Shown: positions 8,635 to 17,519, counted from the stretch's first letter. The stretch: DNA of 44,094 bases from Ruminococcus sp. (GCA_017558505.1 JAFYUM010000020.1:1-44094), one strand, 5' to 3'. Program-made: numbers and translations. The notes: generated from the letters alone by a model not told the origin.

Positions 8635-9426
8635 TTATCTGTAATATTCCTCCGGAATATCATCCTCTTTTATACACAAATCCCTATCTGTTTTCTCCCA
8701 AATTTTTCTAACCGTATCCGTCATCTTTACAACATCGCAACAGTACACCAAGGCATCCCCTAACTGATGATATGTAACTGCTCTCGTATATTCAAAGGCC
8801 TTTTTGTAATTAGGATAATAATCCGATACGCAGGTATCAGAAGCTGCTGTAAAATGTGTATGAAATGGTGGAGAAGTTATTTCATTTCCATCATAATCCT
8901 TAATAGTAATCTGAAATGCTTCTGGATTCAGTCTATCTGGAATATCAAGACGCTCATCCACTGCGTGAAGATATGTATTTCTCTCATGGCCTACTCCCAC
9001 TAAGAGAACCTTGCCATTTTCCTCATACAGTCTGCTTATGCAACTTCCTATAGGTGCGGGACTTGCCGCATTTTCTTCACCCTTTACATAGTCAGCAGCA
9101 CCCTTACCAAACACTGTAACCGAATGTGTGGGATGCAGGGAACGCACCCCATCAGCTCTAAATGCAGCCACTTTAGCCAACGCTCCTATACAAGGCTCTG
9201 TGTTTCTCACATCATAATGCGGATGCTCCCTATCTACATTTGCCCAGGTATGCGTAGGCACTATAAACAGTCCATCCGTAAGATACTGACAAAAGCCATC
9301 TATCAGGCCATCTGCACCATTTTCAATCTCTCCTACAGCACGCAGGGAACAGTGAATTGTAACCTTGTCGTTATGCTTTATGCCACAACCTTCTAGTAAT
9401 TCGAATATATCGTTCTTGGTAACCAT
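8635..9426 (-). CDS. AAC(3)-family aminoglycoside N-acetyltransferase-like protein
   Basis: 263 residues. Belongs to the antibiotic N-acetyltransferase (AAC(3)) family, which uses acetyl-CoA: IHCSLRAVG near residue 28, VPTHTW, RSLHPTHSV, ASPAPIGSC and GVGHERNTYLHAVDE are the conserved blocks, including the histidine of the HPTHS motif. The frame extends to 9474, but the start at 9426 is preferred because GGAGGAAG lies at the right distance. Members range from true aminoglycoside-resistance enzymes to housekeeping acetyltransferases, so resistance cannot be assumed. It lies 83 bases downstream of the GNAT gene on the same strand and is probably cotranscribed. Confidence 0.87.
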   Translation of the reverse strand: MVTKNDIFELLEGCGIKHNDKVTIHCSLRAVGEIENGADGLIDGFCQYLTDGLFIVPTHTWANVDREHPHYDVRNTEPCIGALAKVAAFRADGVRSLHPTHSVTVFGKGAADYVKGEENAASPAPIGSCISRLYEENGKVLLVGVGHERNTYLHAVDERLDIPDRLNPEAFQITIKDYDGNEITSPPFHTHFTAASDTCVSDYYPNYKKAFEYTRAVTYHQLGDALVYCCDVVKMTDTVRKIWEKTDRDLCIKEDDIPEEYYR

Positions 9427-9509
9427 ATTTATTCTTCCTCCTTCAAATTCTTGCATGCTTTCAACTCTCCACAAGACTGACAGTTTCTGTTCACTACAAA
9501 TCTTGATTT

Positions 9510-10007
9510 TTATTTACAAATCTCCATCGCAATGCTTTTCCATTCTTCATTACAAATATTATAAGTCAAGCTATATCCATTTTCGACAAATCCAACTGCT
9601 TTGTAACAATGATAAGCACTTGGATTATTCTCAAAAACCTCTAATGTCACTTTCGATGCTCCATAAAGTTCAAATGCAAATTTTATACCTAACTGCAGCA
9701 TTTGTTTCCCATAGCCTTTTCCTCTTGCCTTGGGATTTAGAATCACATATCCGAAACTTAATTCACCTTCTACTTCTCCAGGTTGGCGAAGGGTAAAAAA
9801 ACCTACTATTCCATCTTCATCAAAAGCAACAAACGGGAAATATTTTTCATTATCTATTCTTCCAGAAACCGCCTGTTCCAGGCGTTCCGCCGAAACAGGA
9901 AAATTGCCCAATCTTCCTTCACTCCATTTATAAAATGTGTTCTCATCTTGAACCCAAGTTACTATTTTCTGACTATCATTTTTTCGATATGGTCTTAAGT
10001 TTAGCAT
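9510..10007 (-). CDS. GNAT-family N-acetyltransferase
   Basis: 165 residues with the GNAT fold. The acetyl-CoA pyrophosphate loop is the KARGKGYGK motif (residues about 104-112), preceded by the FGYVILNP strand and followed by LEVFENNPSAYHCYKAVGF, the typical C-terminal GNAT block. Small-molecule acetylation is likely; RimJ/RimL-like protein acetylation is possible. Start at 10007 with GGAGGTGAAG. It has its own consensus promoter. A second GNAT protein of similar build lies at 18076. Confidence 0.88.
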   Translation of the reverse strand: MLNLRPYRKNDSQKIVTWVQDENTFYKWSEGRLGNFPVSAERLEQAVSGRIDNEKYFPFVAFDEDGIVGFFTLRQPGEVEGELSFGYVILNPKARGKGYGKQMLQLGIKFAFELYGASKVTLEVFENNPSAYHCYKAVGFVENGYSLTYNICNEEWKSIAMEICK

Positions 10008-10057
10008 AACTTCACCTCCATCAAATTCTTATTTACACGCCTGTTAGCGTTTCATTT

Positions 10058-10086
10058 ATTATACCACATATCGGCTTGGATTTCAA
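10058..10086 (-). promoter_or_regulatory. Sigma-A promoter of the GNAT-AAC(3) pair
   Basis: Minus strand TTGAAA (10081-10086), 17-base spacer, TATAAT (10058-10063). The -35 hexamer lies inside the 32-bp repeat at 10080-10111. Confidence 0.72.
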
Positions 10087-10111
10087 TATGTAAAGCCCGA
10101 AAATCGGGCTT
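10080..10111. repeat. 32-bp dispersed repeat, copy 1, with hairpin
   Basis: Identical over 32 bases to 39399-39430. It contains the hairpin AAGCCCGAAAATCGGGCTT. A degraded third copy sits near 40128-40155. Here it supplies the -35 box of the GNAT gene. Confidence 0.8.
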
Positions 10112-10174
10112 GTATTCCATTGCTTGGAGAGCTTATTTTTTTGCTCAACGGTAACGACTTCTGAACCCCCGACC

Positions 10175-10384
10175 TCAATTGGTCTGGGGAGCTTTTTTTG
10201 CAATCAAACAAAATCCATCAATTTCCTCAGCAAGGTATTCGTACAGATCTTCCGGTGAGGTCAGCAGATAAACTTCGAGTTTGTTGCCCTTGGGAATTCC
10301 AAAAAAGTATTCGCCATTTTCATCTCTTTCGTAGAGATAATCACGGATTACCCTGAAGCGGTCGAAGGTGACCACAGTGATCAT
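10175..10384 (-). CDS. Small hypothetical protein
   Basis: 69 residues, starting MITVVTFDRFRVIRDYLYER and containing DGFCLIAKK near the C-terminus. Composition is protein-like and acidic. A weak site (AAGGA) precedes the start. The last codons overlap an inverted repeat (CCCCGACC / GGTCTGGGG, near 10168-10190) that on the plus strand is followed by T7. The family is not recognised. It directly follows an IS630 remnant on the same strand, so it may be an accidental or element-linked frame. Confidence 0.4.
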   Translation of the reverse strand: MITVVTFDRFRVIRDYLYERDENGEYFFGIPKGNKLEVYLLTSPEDLYEYLAEEIDGFCLIAKKAPQTN

Positions 10385-10398
10385 TGTGATCAGATCCT

Positions 10399-10505
10399 TC
10401 AGGAAGTCACATTCTTTACAAGTTCGTCTGAATTGTATTCAGGAGTATACGGTGGAAGATAAAAAATTTCAATTCTACGTGTCTGTGCATGTTTTTTCTT
10501 GCGTA
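10399..10505 (-). pseudogene. IS630-family transposase, C-terminal fragment
   Basis: A minus-strand frame ending at TGA (10399-10401) reads KKHAQTRRIEIFYLPPYTPE followed by YNSDELVKN. This matches the conserved IS630/Tc1-type segment RIEVFYLPPYSPELNPxE, in which the last acidic residue is catalytic. Everything upstream of it is lost and the segment after DELV ends early. It is a scar. Confidence 0.72.
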
Positions 10506-10601
10506 ACTTCTAAAATCTTGTATTTTTTGATTTTGTTTTTTGCAATGTATAATTGGTAGGGTAATAATCCAAAAAAAATCCTAATTTTCAATTTGAAACA
10601 A

Positions 10602-10630
10602 TTGACTTTTATGTGATAATATGTTATAAT
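10602..10630 (+). promoter_or_regulatory. Sigma-A promoter of the Ig-repeat protein gene
   Basis: TTGACT (10602-10607), 17-base spacer, TATAAT (10625-10630). About 170 bases of leader separate it from the start, which includes the hairpin at 10718. Confidence 0.75.
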
Positions 10631-10717
10631 CAATAAAAAGAGTATTGTAGATGTTAGAACTATTGTATTGAACTTCCGAATTTTACAGTGGGAGTGTTTT
10701 CTGCTGTAAAAATGTAA

Positions 10718-10778
10718 GGGTGACTCTAAAAATCTCTCTCCGCTTTATTCTGCTCGTGTCGGGATTTTTGGAGAATCC
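10718..10778 (+). promoter_or_regulatory. Imperfect inverted repeat in the leader of the Ig-repeat gene
   Basis: GGGTGACTCTAAAAATC (10718-10734) pairs imperfectly with GATTTTTGGAGAATCC (10763-10778). The second half, with GCTCGTGTCGGGATTTTT, resembles the right end of the MITE-like element at 13827-13954. It may be an element relic or an RNA hairpin 24 bases before the start codon. Confidence 0.5.
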
Positions 10779-10802
10779 AATAAAACGAAAGGATTTGATT
10801 TT

Positions 10803-13800
10803 ATGCAAAGAAAATTCAAAAAATTTATTTCTGCAGGCATCACGCTTGCAATGCTTGGTACTACACCATGTATTCCATTCGCATCATTTGCAGCAGAAAT
10901 AAACAAAGCAATGACAATATCTGACATTTTTATTGCTTCAGAAAAAACCACAGTGAAAATCATTAAGCAACCTCAAAGTGTTACAGTTGCTAAAGGAGAA
11001 AAAGCTGTAATAAAGGTTGAAGCTATCGGTGACGATCTGACCTATAAGTGGTATTATCAGAACGCTGGTGACTATGACTATACTCATACATCTACGTTTA
11101 GCGGAAATACATATACAATCAATTCAATGGATAAAAGCAGACACGACAGACACGTATATTGTCTTATAACCGATAAATACGGAAATTCAGTTGAAACAGA
11201 CATAGTAAGCCTTTCTCTTGAAGGTGCATTGGATGTATTTACTCCTTTCGAGTATGTTCCAGCTGAAAAGGGCGGCGAAGCTGTTTTCAGAGTAGAGCCG
11301 ATAGGCGGAAGCGGTGTATATTCATATCAGTGGCAGTATTCATATTGTTCTGAAGAAACTGACGGACCACCCGAATTTGAAGACTGTTCTTCTTCATGGA
11401 CGACAGGATTTGATACAGATACTATGAAAATTACTGTATCAGATCTTAATGATTTAGTAAATTATTACACATTTAGATGTATTGTAACTGATTCAGCTGG
11501 CGATTCCGTGTCATCTGACTGGATAGAAGTAGTACCTAAAATAATTATCTCTCAGCAGCCCGTTGATGTTATGGTAGAGGAAGGCGAAAAGGCTGTAGTT
11601 AAACTTTCAGCAACAGGTGAAAATCTCACTTATGACTGGTACTACAGAAATCCGGGTAAATCTTATTTTGAATATACAAGTACATTCAAAGGAAACAGCT
11701 ATACAATTCCCTCATTGGACGAAAGCCGAAACGGCAGAACTGTTTATTGCATTATAACTGATATATATGGTAATTCAGTACAGTCTGATGAAGCTACAAT
11801 AAGTATAGGAAATGCTTTGAAAATTGTAACACAGCCGCAAAGTGTTTATGTTGTTAAGGGAGAAAAGGCTGTAATAAAGCTTTCAGCAACAGGTGACGAT
11901 CTAACTTATAAGTGGTATTTTAAAAATGCAGGTGCTTCTGCATTTGTTTATACAAGTTCATTCAAAGGAAATAGCTATACAATCCCCTCAATGGACGAGA
12001 GCAGAAACGGCAGACAGGTTTACTGTATTATAACGGATAAATATGGTAATTCAATTAAATCAGACACAGTTTCATTGAATCTTGGTACTCCACTGAATAT
12101 CACTCAGCAACCGCAGAGTGTTACAGTTGCCAAAGGACAAAAAGCTGTAATAAAACTTTCAGCAACAGGCGACGATCTAACTTATAAGTGGTATTTTAAA
12201 AATGCAGGTGCTTCCGCATTTGTTTATACAAGTTCATTCAAAGGAAATAGCTATACAATCCCCTCAATGGACGAGAGCAGAAACGGCAGACAGGTTTACT
12301 GTGTTGTAACAGATAAATATGGTAATTATATTCAGTCAGAAACTGCGACACTTTCTCTATATGATGGCCCTGTAATTGCACAGCAGCCACAGGATGCTTG
12401 TGTAAATTATTTTGATGAAGTGAAATTCACCCTTAAAGCAACAGGAGATAATATAGCTTATCAGTGGCAGATGTGCAATGATACAGGTATTTGGCACAAT
12501 GTTTATAATTCTTCTACCTGGGCACAGGGCGGCGAAACAGATACTTTCACTTTTGTAGCAACCGAAGGTGATCTGGAAGGCTTTTACAAATACCGTTGTA
12601 TAGTTACTGATGAAAATGGAGAAAGCGTTGTATCGAATGTTGTCCGTGTATATCAGAAACTGGCTGTTTCTCCTGTAAACAGTGAAATTATTACCGGCAA
12701 AGGTGAAAAAGCTGTAATTGAAATTGACGCTGTCGGTGAAGAACTTACATACAAGTGGTATTATAAAAATCCAGGAAGTAACGACTTCATTTATACAAGT
12801 TCATTCAAAGGCAATAAATACACAATCCTCTCAATGGACGAAAGCAGAAACGGCAGACAAGTTTATTGTGTAATAACAGATAAATTCGGAAATTCTGTAC
12901 AATCCGAAACGGTTACGCTTACAATGATCAATGAGGTATTTATTATTAAACAGCCACAGGATGTAATATGTGATGAAAATGAAGTAATAAAATTTACTGT
13001 TGAAGCTATTGGAGTAGGTGCTTTAGAATATCAGTGGCAGTATTTTGAGCCTGCACTTTCTGATTGGGGTTGGCAGAATATAATTGGCGAGTATGCTGAA
13101 TACGGTGGCTGCTATACAGATACGCTTGTTATAGATGATATTGGATATGCTGGAGATTGTCTGTTCCGTTGTGTGATTACAGATGAAAATGGTAATTCAG
13201 CTATCAGCGAATCAGTAAGAGCATGGCAGAAACTAAAAATTGTTACACAGCCACAGGATGTAATATGTGATGAAAATGAAGTAATAAGATTTACTGTTGA
13301 AGCTATTGGAGTAGGTACTTTAGAATATCAGTGGCAGTATTTTGAGCCTGCACTTTCTGATTGGGGTTGGCAGAATATAATTGACGAATATGCTGAATAC
13401 GGTGGCTGCTATACAGATACACTTGTTATGGATGATATTGGATATGCTGGTGACTGCTCGTTCCGTTGTATAATTACAGATGAAAATGGTAATTCAGTTA
13501 CCAGTGAGCCTGTAAGTGCAAGACTCATACTGAAAATTTCAGAACAGCCTGAAAATTCAAATTGCAGTATTGGTCAGACAGCAAAGTTTACAGTAAACCC
13601 AATTGGCGGAAGCGGAAGCTATTCCTATCAATGGCAATGTGGTTCGCTTAATGGAGAAAGATTTGAATATAATAATATATCTACTTATAGCTGGGCAAGC
13701 GGTGGAAATACTGCAACATTATCCGTATTAGTTAGTAATTACAGACTTTATGAAACCTATCGTTGTATAATTACAGATATGGAAACAGGAGAAACGGTTA

Positions 13801-13826
13801 TCAGCGATGAGGCTTCAATTGCTTGA
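10803..13826 (+). CDS. Secreted protein of ten Ig-like repeats
   Basis: 1007 residues. Signal peptide about 1-31 (ends FASFAAE). The rest is about ten Ig-like modules of roughly 90 residues, each opening with a (K/T)QPQ(S/D)V strand and holding a central (Y)KWYY or YQWQ tryptophan and a late YxCxITDxxGN strand. Modules 4 and 5 are nearly identical over about 80 residues and at DNA level (offset 276 bases). Modules 8 and 9 are nearly identical (offset 297 bases). No dockerin, LPXTG motif, transmembrane tail or catalytic domain is visible, so it is probably a secreted adhesive or spacer protein. Stop at 13824. An AAAGGA site precedes the start. Function is inferred only from the fold. Confidence 0.82.
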   Translation: MQRKFKKFISAGITLAMLGTTPCIPFASFAAEINKAMTISDIFIASEKTTVKIIKQPQSVTVAKGEKAVIKVEAIGDDLTYKWYYQNAGDYDYTHTSTFSGNTYTINSMDKSRHDRHVYCLITDKYGNSVETDIVSLSLEGALDVFTPFEYVPAEKGGEAVFRVEPIGGSGVYSYQWQYSYCSEETDGPPEFEDCSSSWTTGFDTDTMKITVSDLNDLVNYYTFRCIVTDSAGDSVSSDWIEVVPKIIISQQPVDVMVEEGEKAVVKLSATGENLTYDWYYRNPGKSYFEYTSTFKGNSYTIPSLDESRNGRTVYCIITDIYGNSVQSDEATISIGNALKIVTQPQSVYVVKGEKAVIKLSATGDDLTYKWYFKNAGASAFVYTSSFKGNSYTIPSMDESRNGRQVYCIITDKYGNSIKSDTVSLNLGTPLNITQQPQSVTVAKGQKAVIKLSATGDDLTYKWYFKNAGASAFVYTSSFKGNSYTIPSMDESRNGRQVYCVVTDKYGNYIQSETATLSLYDGPVIAQQPQDACVNYFDEVKFTLKATGDNIAYQWQMCNDTGIWHNVYNSSTWAQGGETDTFTFVATEGDLEGFYKYRCIVTDENGESVVSNVVRVYQKLAVSPVNSEIITGKGEKAVIEIDAVGEELTYKWYYKNPGSNDFIYTSSFKGNKYTILSMDESRNGRQVYCVITDKFGNSVQSETVTLTMINEVFIIKQPQDVICDENEVIKFTVEAIGVGALEYQWQYFEPALSDWGWQNIIGEYAEYGGCYTDTLVIDDIGYAGDCLFRCVITDENGNSAISESVRAWQKLKIVTQPQDVICDENEVIRFTVEAIGVGTLEYQWQYFEPALSDWGWQNIIDEYAEYGGCYTDTLVMDDIGYAGDCSFRCIITDENGNSVTSEPVSARLILKISEQPENSNCSIGQTAKFTVNPIGGSGSYSYQWQCGSLNGERFEYNNISTYSWASGGNTATLSVLVSNYRLYETYRCIITDMETGETVISDEASIA

Positions 13827-13954
13827 GGGAACCTATAAAAACCACCTTCAGGGCGATCTTACTATAACAAATACCATTTATTGCGTTGCCAAACCTTGAA
13901 ACTGATATTTGTTATATACGGAATTTCGCTCGTGTCCCGATTTTTAGAGAACCC
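13827..13954. mobile_element. MITE-like palindromic element of about 128 bp
   Basis: Begins GGGAACCTATAAAAACC and ends with the approximate complement (the reverse of the right end is GGGTTCTCTAAAAATCGGG). Internally TATAACAAATA (13863-13873) pairs perfectly with TATTTGTTATA (13906-13916). It carries no coding frame. It begins immediately after the stop codon of the Ig-repeat gene. Related end sequences lie at 10718-10778 and 35604-35630. Confidence 0.5.
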
Positions 13955-14018
13955 CTTGATTTATAAGCCAGTGAAAATTCACTTGTTTACAATAAGAGTT
14001 CTTTGATACTGACCCAAT

Positions 14019-14062
14019 AAAAAACAGACCTGAACACAAAATACTGTTCAGGTCTGTTTTTG
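14019..14062. terminator. Bidirectional terminator
   Basis: Stem AAAAACAGACCTGAAC / GTTCAGGTCTGTTTTT with a loop of about ten bases; A and T runs on both sides would allow it to act in both directions. Confidence 0.82.
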
Positions 14063-14072
14063 TTATGAAGTT

Positions 14073-14241
14073 CTACATAGCCTGTCCGCACATGGTATCA
14101 ATCTCTCTTGCGAAATAATGCTCCCAATACTTTGGATCAGTCTGCTTTGGAGGTATCGAAGTTCACCATGCGGAAACCAACAGAATCCACATAAAAACAG
14201 CAATGGTTCTTGTCAACGTCCAGAATTCTTTCAATTTCCAT
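14073..14241 (-). pseudogene. Decayed fragments of unrecognised genes
   Basis: Two overlapping minus-strand frames look like parts of real proteins: MEIERILDVDKNHCCFYVDS continuing to a TGA at 14137, then in another frame TDPKYWEHYFAREIDTMCGQ ending AM and TAG at 14073. Possibly one gene with a frameshift, or two. No family is recognised. A short GC hairpin (ACCGCC / GGCGGT, 14270-14300) follows on the plus strand. Confidence 0.35.
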
Positions 14242-14331
14242 CAGCACTTTCTTAAAAATGGTTATAAAAAGACCGCCTGTAGAGTGAACCACGGGCGGTT
14301 GTTGACGTTATTCAGTTGTGTAAATTGTAAT

Positions 14332-14655
14332 TCACATTATTATTTCCGATTGATAATACTGTTCTTGAAACCTAATCAGTTCCATTATTTCTTCTTTGCC
14401 AAACGAAACATCTTCGGGACAAACCACCCACTTTTCTTCTACATCGTCATAGCGGTGAACGATTGCAATAATCTTACCTGTAAACCTTTCTACTGGCTTA
14501 TCAACACCTAAAATGTATGCATCCTGTTCCTCGCCGTCAGGGGCAATTATACCCTCAATATATCCGTAGTTGATCGGATAATACATATCTTTGTATTTCG
14601 GATGGTAACTCCCAAGCGGTCTGTCAACTGTAACGGTAACAATATCACCAATCAT
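14332..14655 (-). CDS. Inorganic pyrophosphatase-family protein
   Basis: 107 residues, shorter than standard soluble type I pyrophosphatases (about 160-180). The core DRPLGSYHPKYKDMYYPINY, then GYIEGIIAPDGEEQDAYILG, matches the family: the DGEEQDAY segment corresponds to the metal-binding D-x-x-D/E-x-x-D signature. This short form is common in gut Firmicutes and is usually annotated as inorganic diphosphatase, but its activity is not well established. Start at 14655 with AGGAGG. It has its own consensus promoter. Confidence 0.8.
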   Translation of the reverse strand: MIGDIVTVTVDRPLGSYHPKYKDMYYPINYGYIEGIIAPDGEEQDAYILGVDKPVERFTGKIIAIVHRYDDVEEKWVVCPEDVSFGKEEIMELIRFQEQYYQSEIIM

Positions 14656-14703
14656 TCTAAACCTCCTATAAATTCCGATTTATTAACCTAATTCATTTTC
14701 TCT

Positions 14704-14732
14704 ATTATACATCATTTTTCTCAAAAAGTCAA
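14704..14732 (-). promoter_or_regulatory. Sigma-A promoter of the pyrophosphatase-family gene
   Basis: Minus strand TTGACT (14727-14732), 17-base spacer, TATAAT (14704-14709). Confidence 0.78.
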
Positions 14733-15001
14733 TTCATAATCTCCACTTTTTTCACAAGCGGATGCGTATTATTTGACCTGCCGAGCCAGCACAAATAATA
14801 CTGCCCAGGAGTTACAGCGTCACATAAGCCGAGAGAAGTGATAAATGTATCGCATTGCAGCCAGTAAAACGGCACATCCACATAATTTTTGTTGGCAAAA
14901 GAGGTATAAACATAATTCTGAATTGTGTCCCATTCTTCCTTGCCTGCCGTAGGAATAAGATACATACCGCCACGCTCCGTTACTCCCGACTGATAACACA
15001 T
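14729..15001 (-). pseudogene. Truncated hypothetical protein, C-terminal part
   Basis: 90 codons with protein-like composition: MYLIPTAGKEEWDTIQNYVY, then VPFYWLQCDTFITSLGLCDA, ending THPLVKKVEIMN. No ribosome site precedes the apparent start near 15001, and serine recombinase sequence on the other strand begins within a few bases, so the 5' part has probably been lost in a rearrangement. The family is not recognised. Confidence 0.5.
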
Positions 15002-15775
15002 AGCAATCCGCTGTACTGTGGAAAAGTCGGCTGGAAAACCAAATCAAACGGTGATACGCTGTACAAGGGACTCCATGAGCCTATAGTCAGCGAAGAAACT
15101 TTCAACGCTGTTCAGGATAAGAAAAAAACAAATCCTGCTGCACAGCTTCACCCTAATGATACATTGCTGAACTACTATCACAATATTCTCTATTGTAAAA
15201 ACTGCGGACATCAGTTAAGACGCAGAGTAATTGCCAATAGCGGTCATGAGTATATGCTGTGTACTCATAGGGAATGTCGTGGAAAGATTGTAAGTTCTAC
15301 TATTGAAGCTGTTGACGAAGCAGCGATTTCAGCTTTCCGCTATCGTATAAAGCAGCTTGAAAAGCTGAAAAGAAGCGGTAAAACAGAGTTTAAAAATGAA
15401 CCCGAAAAAAAAGCTCCGCTGATTGCAGATCTTGAAAAATCAAAACGTCAGCTATCAAGGCTGTACGATTTGCTGGAGCAGGAGATATATGACATTAATA
15501 CTTTCCTTGAACGTTCCAAGGTAATCAACGAGAAAATAAATTCTCTTGAAGCAGCAATAAAGGAAATTGACAGCGAACAAAAGATACCACAGCTTCCGCC
15601 TGACGAAGCTATCAGACGGCTTGAATATGTAATTGGAAATTTTGCAAATTCTGACCCCGAAGAAAAAAACAGGCTTCTCCACACAGTTGTCAGAAAACTG
15701 TACTACCATAAAACTCAAAAAATGTGCAGAAACAAAACGGATTCAGACCTTACTTTGAATGCGGATTTTTTATAG
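15001..15775 (+). pseudogene. Large serine recombinase, 5'-truncated
   Basis: About 255 codons. They begin at NPLYCGKVGWKTKSNGDTLY (recombinase domain), continue through the zinc ribbon CKNCGHQLRRR and CTHRECRGK (four cysteines), and end in the long Lys/Glu-rich coiled coil. The catalytic resolvase domain with its serine and the first part of the recombinase domain are missing. The frame stays open upstream to 14855, but those codons belong to the antisense of the neighbouring gene. A remnant of an integrative element; it cannot recombine. Confidence 0.82.
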
Positions 15776-15851
15776 GGTGTATGTATAACAAGGATATTAT
15801 AGTTGATTTTATACGTTATCAAAATTATTTGTAAAAATTTGATATGACTTC

Positions 15852-15880
15852 TTTACATAAAAACAGAAATATGCTATAAT
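15852..15880 (+). promoter_or_regulatory. Probable promoter of the 16053 gene run
   Basis: TTTACA (15852-15857), 17-base spacer, TATAAT (15875-15880). Downstream, TCATCCTG (15918-15925) and CAGGATGA (15940-15947) form an 8-bp hairpin in the leader of about 170 bases. Confidence 0.65.
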
Positions 15881-16052
15881 ATGGTCATGGTAAATTCATT
15901 TGTTCAATTCAGGTGGTCATCCTGCTATGATTACAAATCAGGATGAATTTTATAAAATAAGTAGAGATTTTTTTCTGTGAAGTTTTTTCATGCAGTATAA
16001 ACTTACAGTATTAATGTTGCAATTTTTTTAAATTTGAAAGGGTTGATTAGAC

Positions 16053-16670
16053 ATGAAAATAATTCCATATACCAACAGATTATCAGACTATTTAAAAGAA
16101 GATGATGTGATTGATTACAGCGATGAAGCTATTACACAAATTGCAGACGAATTATACAAAAAGGCTGACAGCGAAACGGAATACATAAAAGCGGCTTTTG
16201 AGTTCGTAAGAGATGAGGTTTCTCACTCAGCGGACATAAATGAAGATATGATAACCTGTTCCGCTTCTGAGGTATTAAGAGCAAGGCATGGTATTTGCTT
16301 TGCAAAATCTCATTTACTTGCAGCTTTGTTGCGTTGCAAATCCATACCAACTGGATTTTGTTATCAAAAGCTGACTTTTGGCGATGAAACATCTCCGGTT
16401 CTTGTGTATCACGGATTAAACGGCGTATATCTCAATGAGTACAAAAAATGGATACGTCTTGACGCAAGAGGAAATAAGGGCAAAATCAATGCACAGTTTT
16501 CAATTGACGAAGAACAGCTTGCCTATCTTGTTTGTACTGAAAAGGGCGAGGAGGACGGATTAGTCATTTATCCTGCTCCTGATGTGAAGATTTTGGAAAA
16601 GCTGAAAAATAATAAGACAAGAACAGCTCTTTGGAACGATTTGCCTACTGAATTAGACTATTGCATTTAA
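16053..16670 (+). CDS. Transglutaminase-like cysteine peptidase-fold protein
   Basis: 205 residues. Transglutaminase-like domain with a visible triad: Cys82 in RARHGICFAKSH, His120 in VLVYHGLNG and Asp137 in KWIRLDARG. Members act as peptidases, amidases or cross-linkers; no signal peptide is present, so it acts in the cytoplasm. Start at 16053 after GAAAGGG. First gene of a co-directional run with short spacers (25 bases to the next gene). Confidence 0.82.
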   Translation: MKIIPYTNRLSDYLKEDDVIDYSDEAITQIADELYKKADSETEYIKAAFEFVRDEVSHSADINEDMITCSASEVLRARHGICFAKSHLLAALLRCKSIPTGFCYQKLTFGDETSPVLVYHGLNGVYLNEYKKWIRLDARGNKGKINAQFSIDEEQLAYLVCTEKGEEDGLVIYPAPDVKILEKLKNNKTRTALWNDLPTELDYCI

Positions 16671-16695
16671 TATTGAAATTCACGGAGGAAATATA

Positions 16696-17067
16696 ATGTA
16701 TTTATCTGAATACTGCGATGTTAATTATAATGAAACGTACAACATTGTATTTGTAAAATGGAAGAAATTCTGCTGTATGGAGGATTACAGAAAACCTTTA
16801 GAATTTGCTCTTGACATTATAAAACAATACAAATGCGATTATGTCGCTGATACACGTGACGGATTTGAGAATATACCCGAAGATACAAAGTGGGTAGCTG
16901 ATTATTTTATGCCAAAAGCCGCTGAATATGGCTGTACGTGCATTTACTTCATTATTGATGAAAATAATACTCTGAAAGATGAACTTGAAGGACAGCAAAA
17001 GGATTCACAAAGTCTTATGCAGTTTAAATATATCTATGATATTTGTGAAGTTTCAACAGAGAGGTAA
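16696..17067 (+). CDS. Hypothetical protein, STAS-like appearance
   Basis: 123 residues, soluble. The pattern is an opening strand (YNIVFVKWKKF), a helix (YRKPLEFALDIIKQYKCDYV), then DTRDGFENIPEDTKWVADYF and a CIYFIIDE strand. This resembles the SpoIIAA/STAS-like proteins that occur singly in Firmicutes, but the match is by eye only. GGAGG ribosome site at 16685. Two bases separate it from the next gene, so the genes are probably coupled. Confidence 0.6.
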   Translation: MYLSEYCDVNYNETYNIVFVKWKKFCCMEDYRKPLEFALDIIKQYKCDYVADTRDGFENIPEDTKWVADYFMPKAAEYGCTCIYFIIDENNTLKDELEGQQKDSQSLMQFKYIYDICEVSTER

Positions 17068-17069
17068 AA

Positions 17070-17519
17070 ATGCTAAAAAAATACAAATTCGGTTTTGATA
17101 TATGGGGTTTGATCATATTCTTAATTGTGATGATTCCAACTTTTATTTGGTCGGCAGTACCTGCTCCAAATGATATATTAAGGGAAGAATCAATAACCCC
17201 GATTATTGATGTGATAGGTTCAGTTTGTCAAGTGTTGTTTGTTGCTATACTTTGCGTTCTTATAAACAGAGAACGCAAAAAACTGCGTTTTTCATTGCTT
17301 ATTATAGCGGCAATTATATCAATAATTATTTATTTTGCAGGGTGGATATTGTACTATTGCGGCAATACATCCCCACTTGTAATTATGGCATTGATATTGC
17401 CGCCGTGCTTTGCGTTTTTATTCTTTGCACTTGATAGAAGAAATTTTTTAGCGGTTTTTCCGATTGTATGTTTTACTGTATGTCATCTGGTATATGGCAT
17501 TGTGAATTTTTGCTTATAA
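17070..17519 (+). CDS. Integral membrane protein, four predicted spans
   Basis: 149 residues. Four hydrophobic segments: about 9-27, 47-65, 73-95 and 100-118, with a possible fifth at the C-terminus. A short Arg/Lys loop (NRERKKLRF) lies between the second and third. The AGAGAGG ribosome site is inside the end of the previous gene. No recognised family; a small membrane protein of unknown role in the same run. Confidence 0.6.
   Translation: MLKKYKFGFDIWGLIIFLIVMIPTFIWSAVPAPNDILREESITPIIDVIGSVCQVLFVAILCVLINRERKKLRFSLLIIAAIISIIIYFAGWILYYCGNTSPLVIMALILPPCFAFLFFALDRRNFLAVFPIVCFTVCHLVYGIVNFCL

Noticed and set aside
8635..9426. Confident call of aminoglycoside resistance
   Set aside because: The AAC(3) family includes many chromosomal members without proven resistance; sequence alone does not show the substrate.
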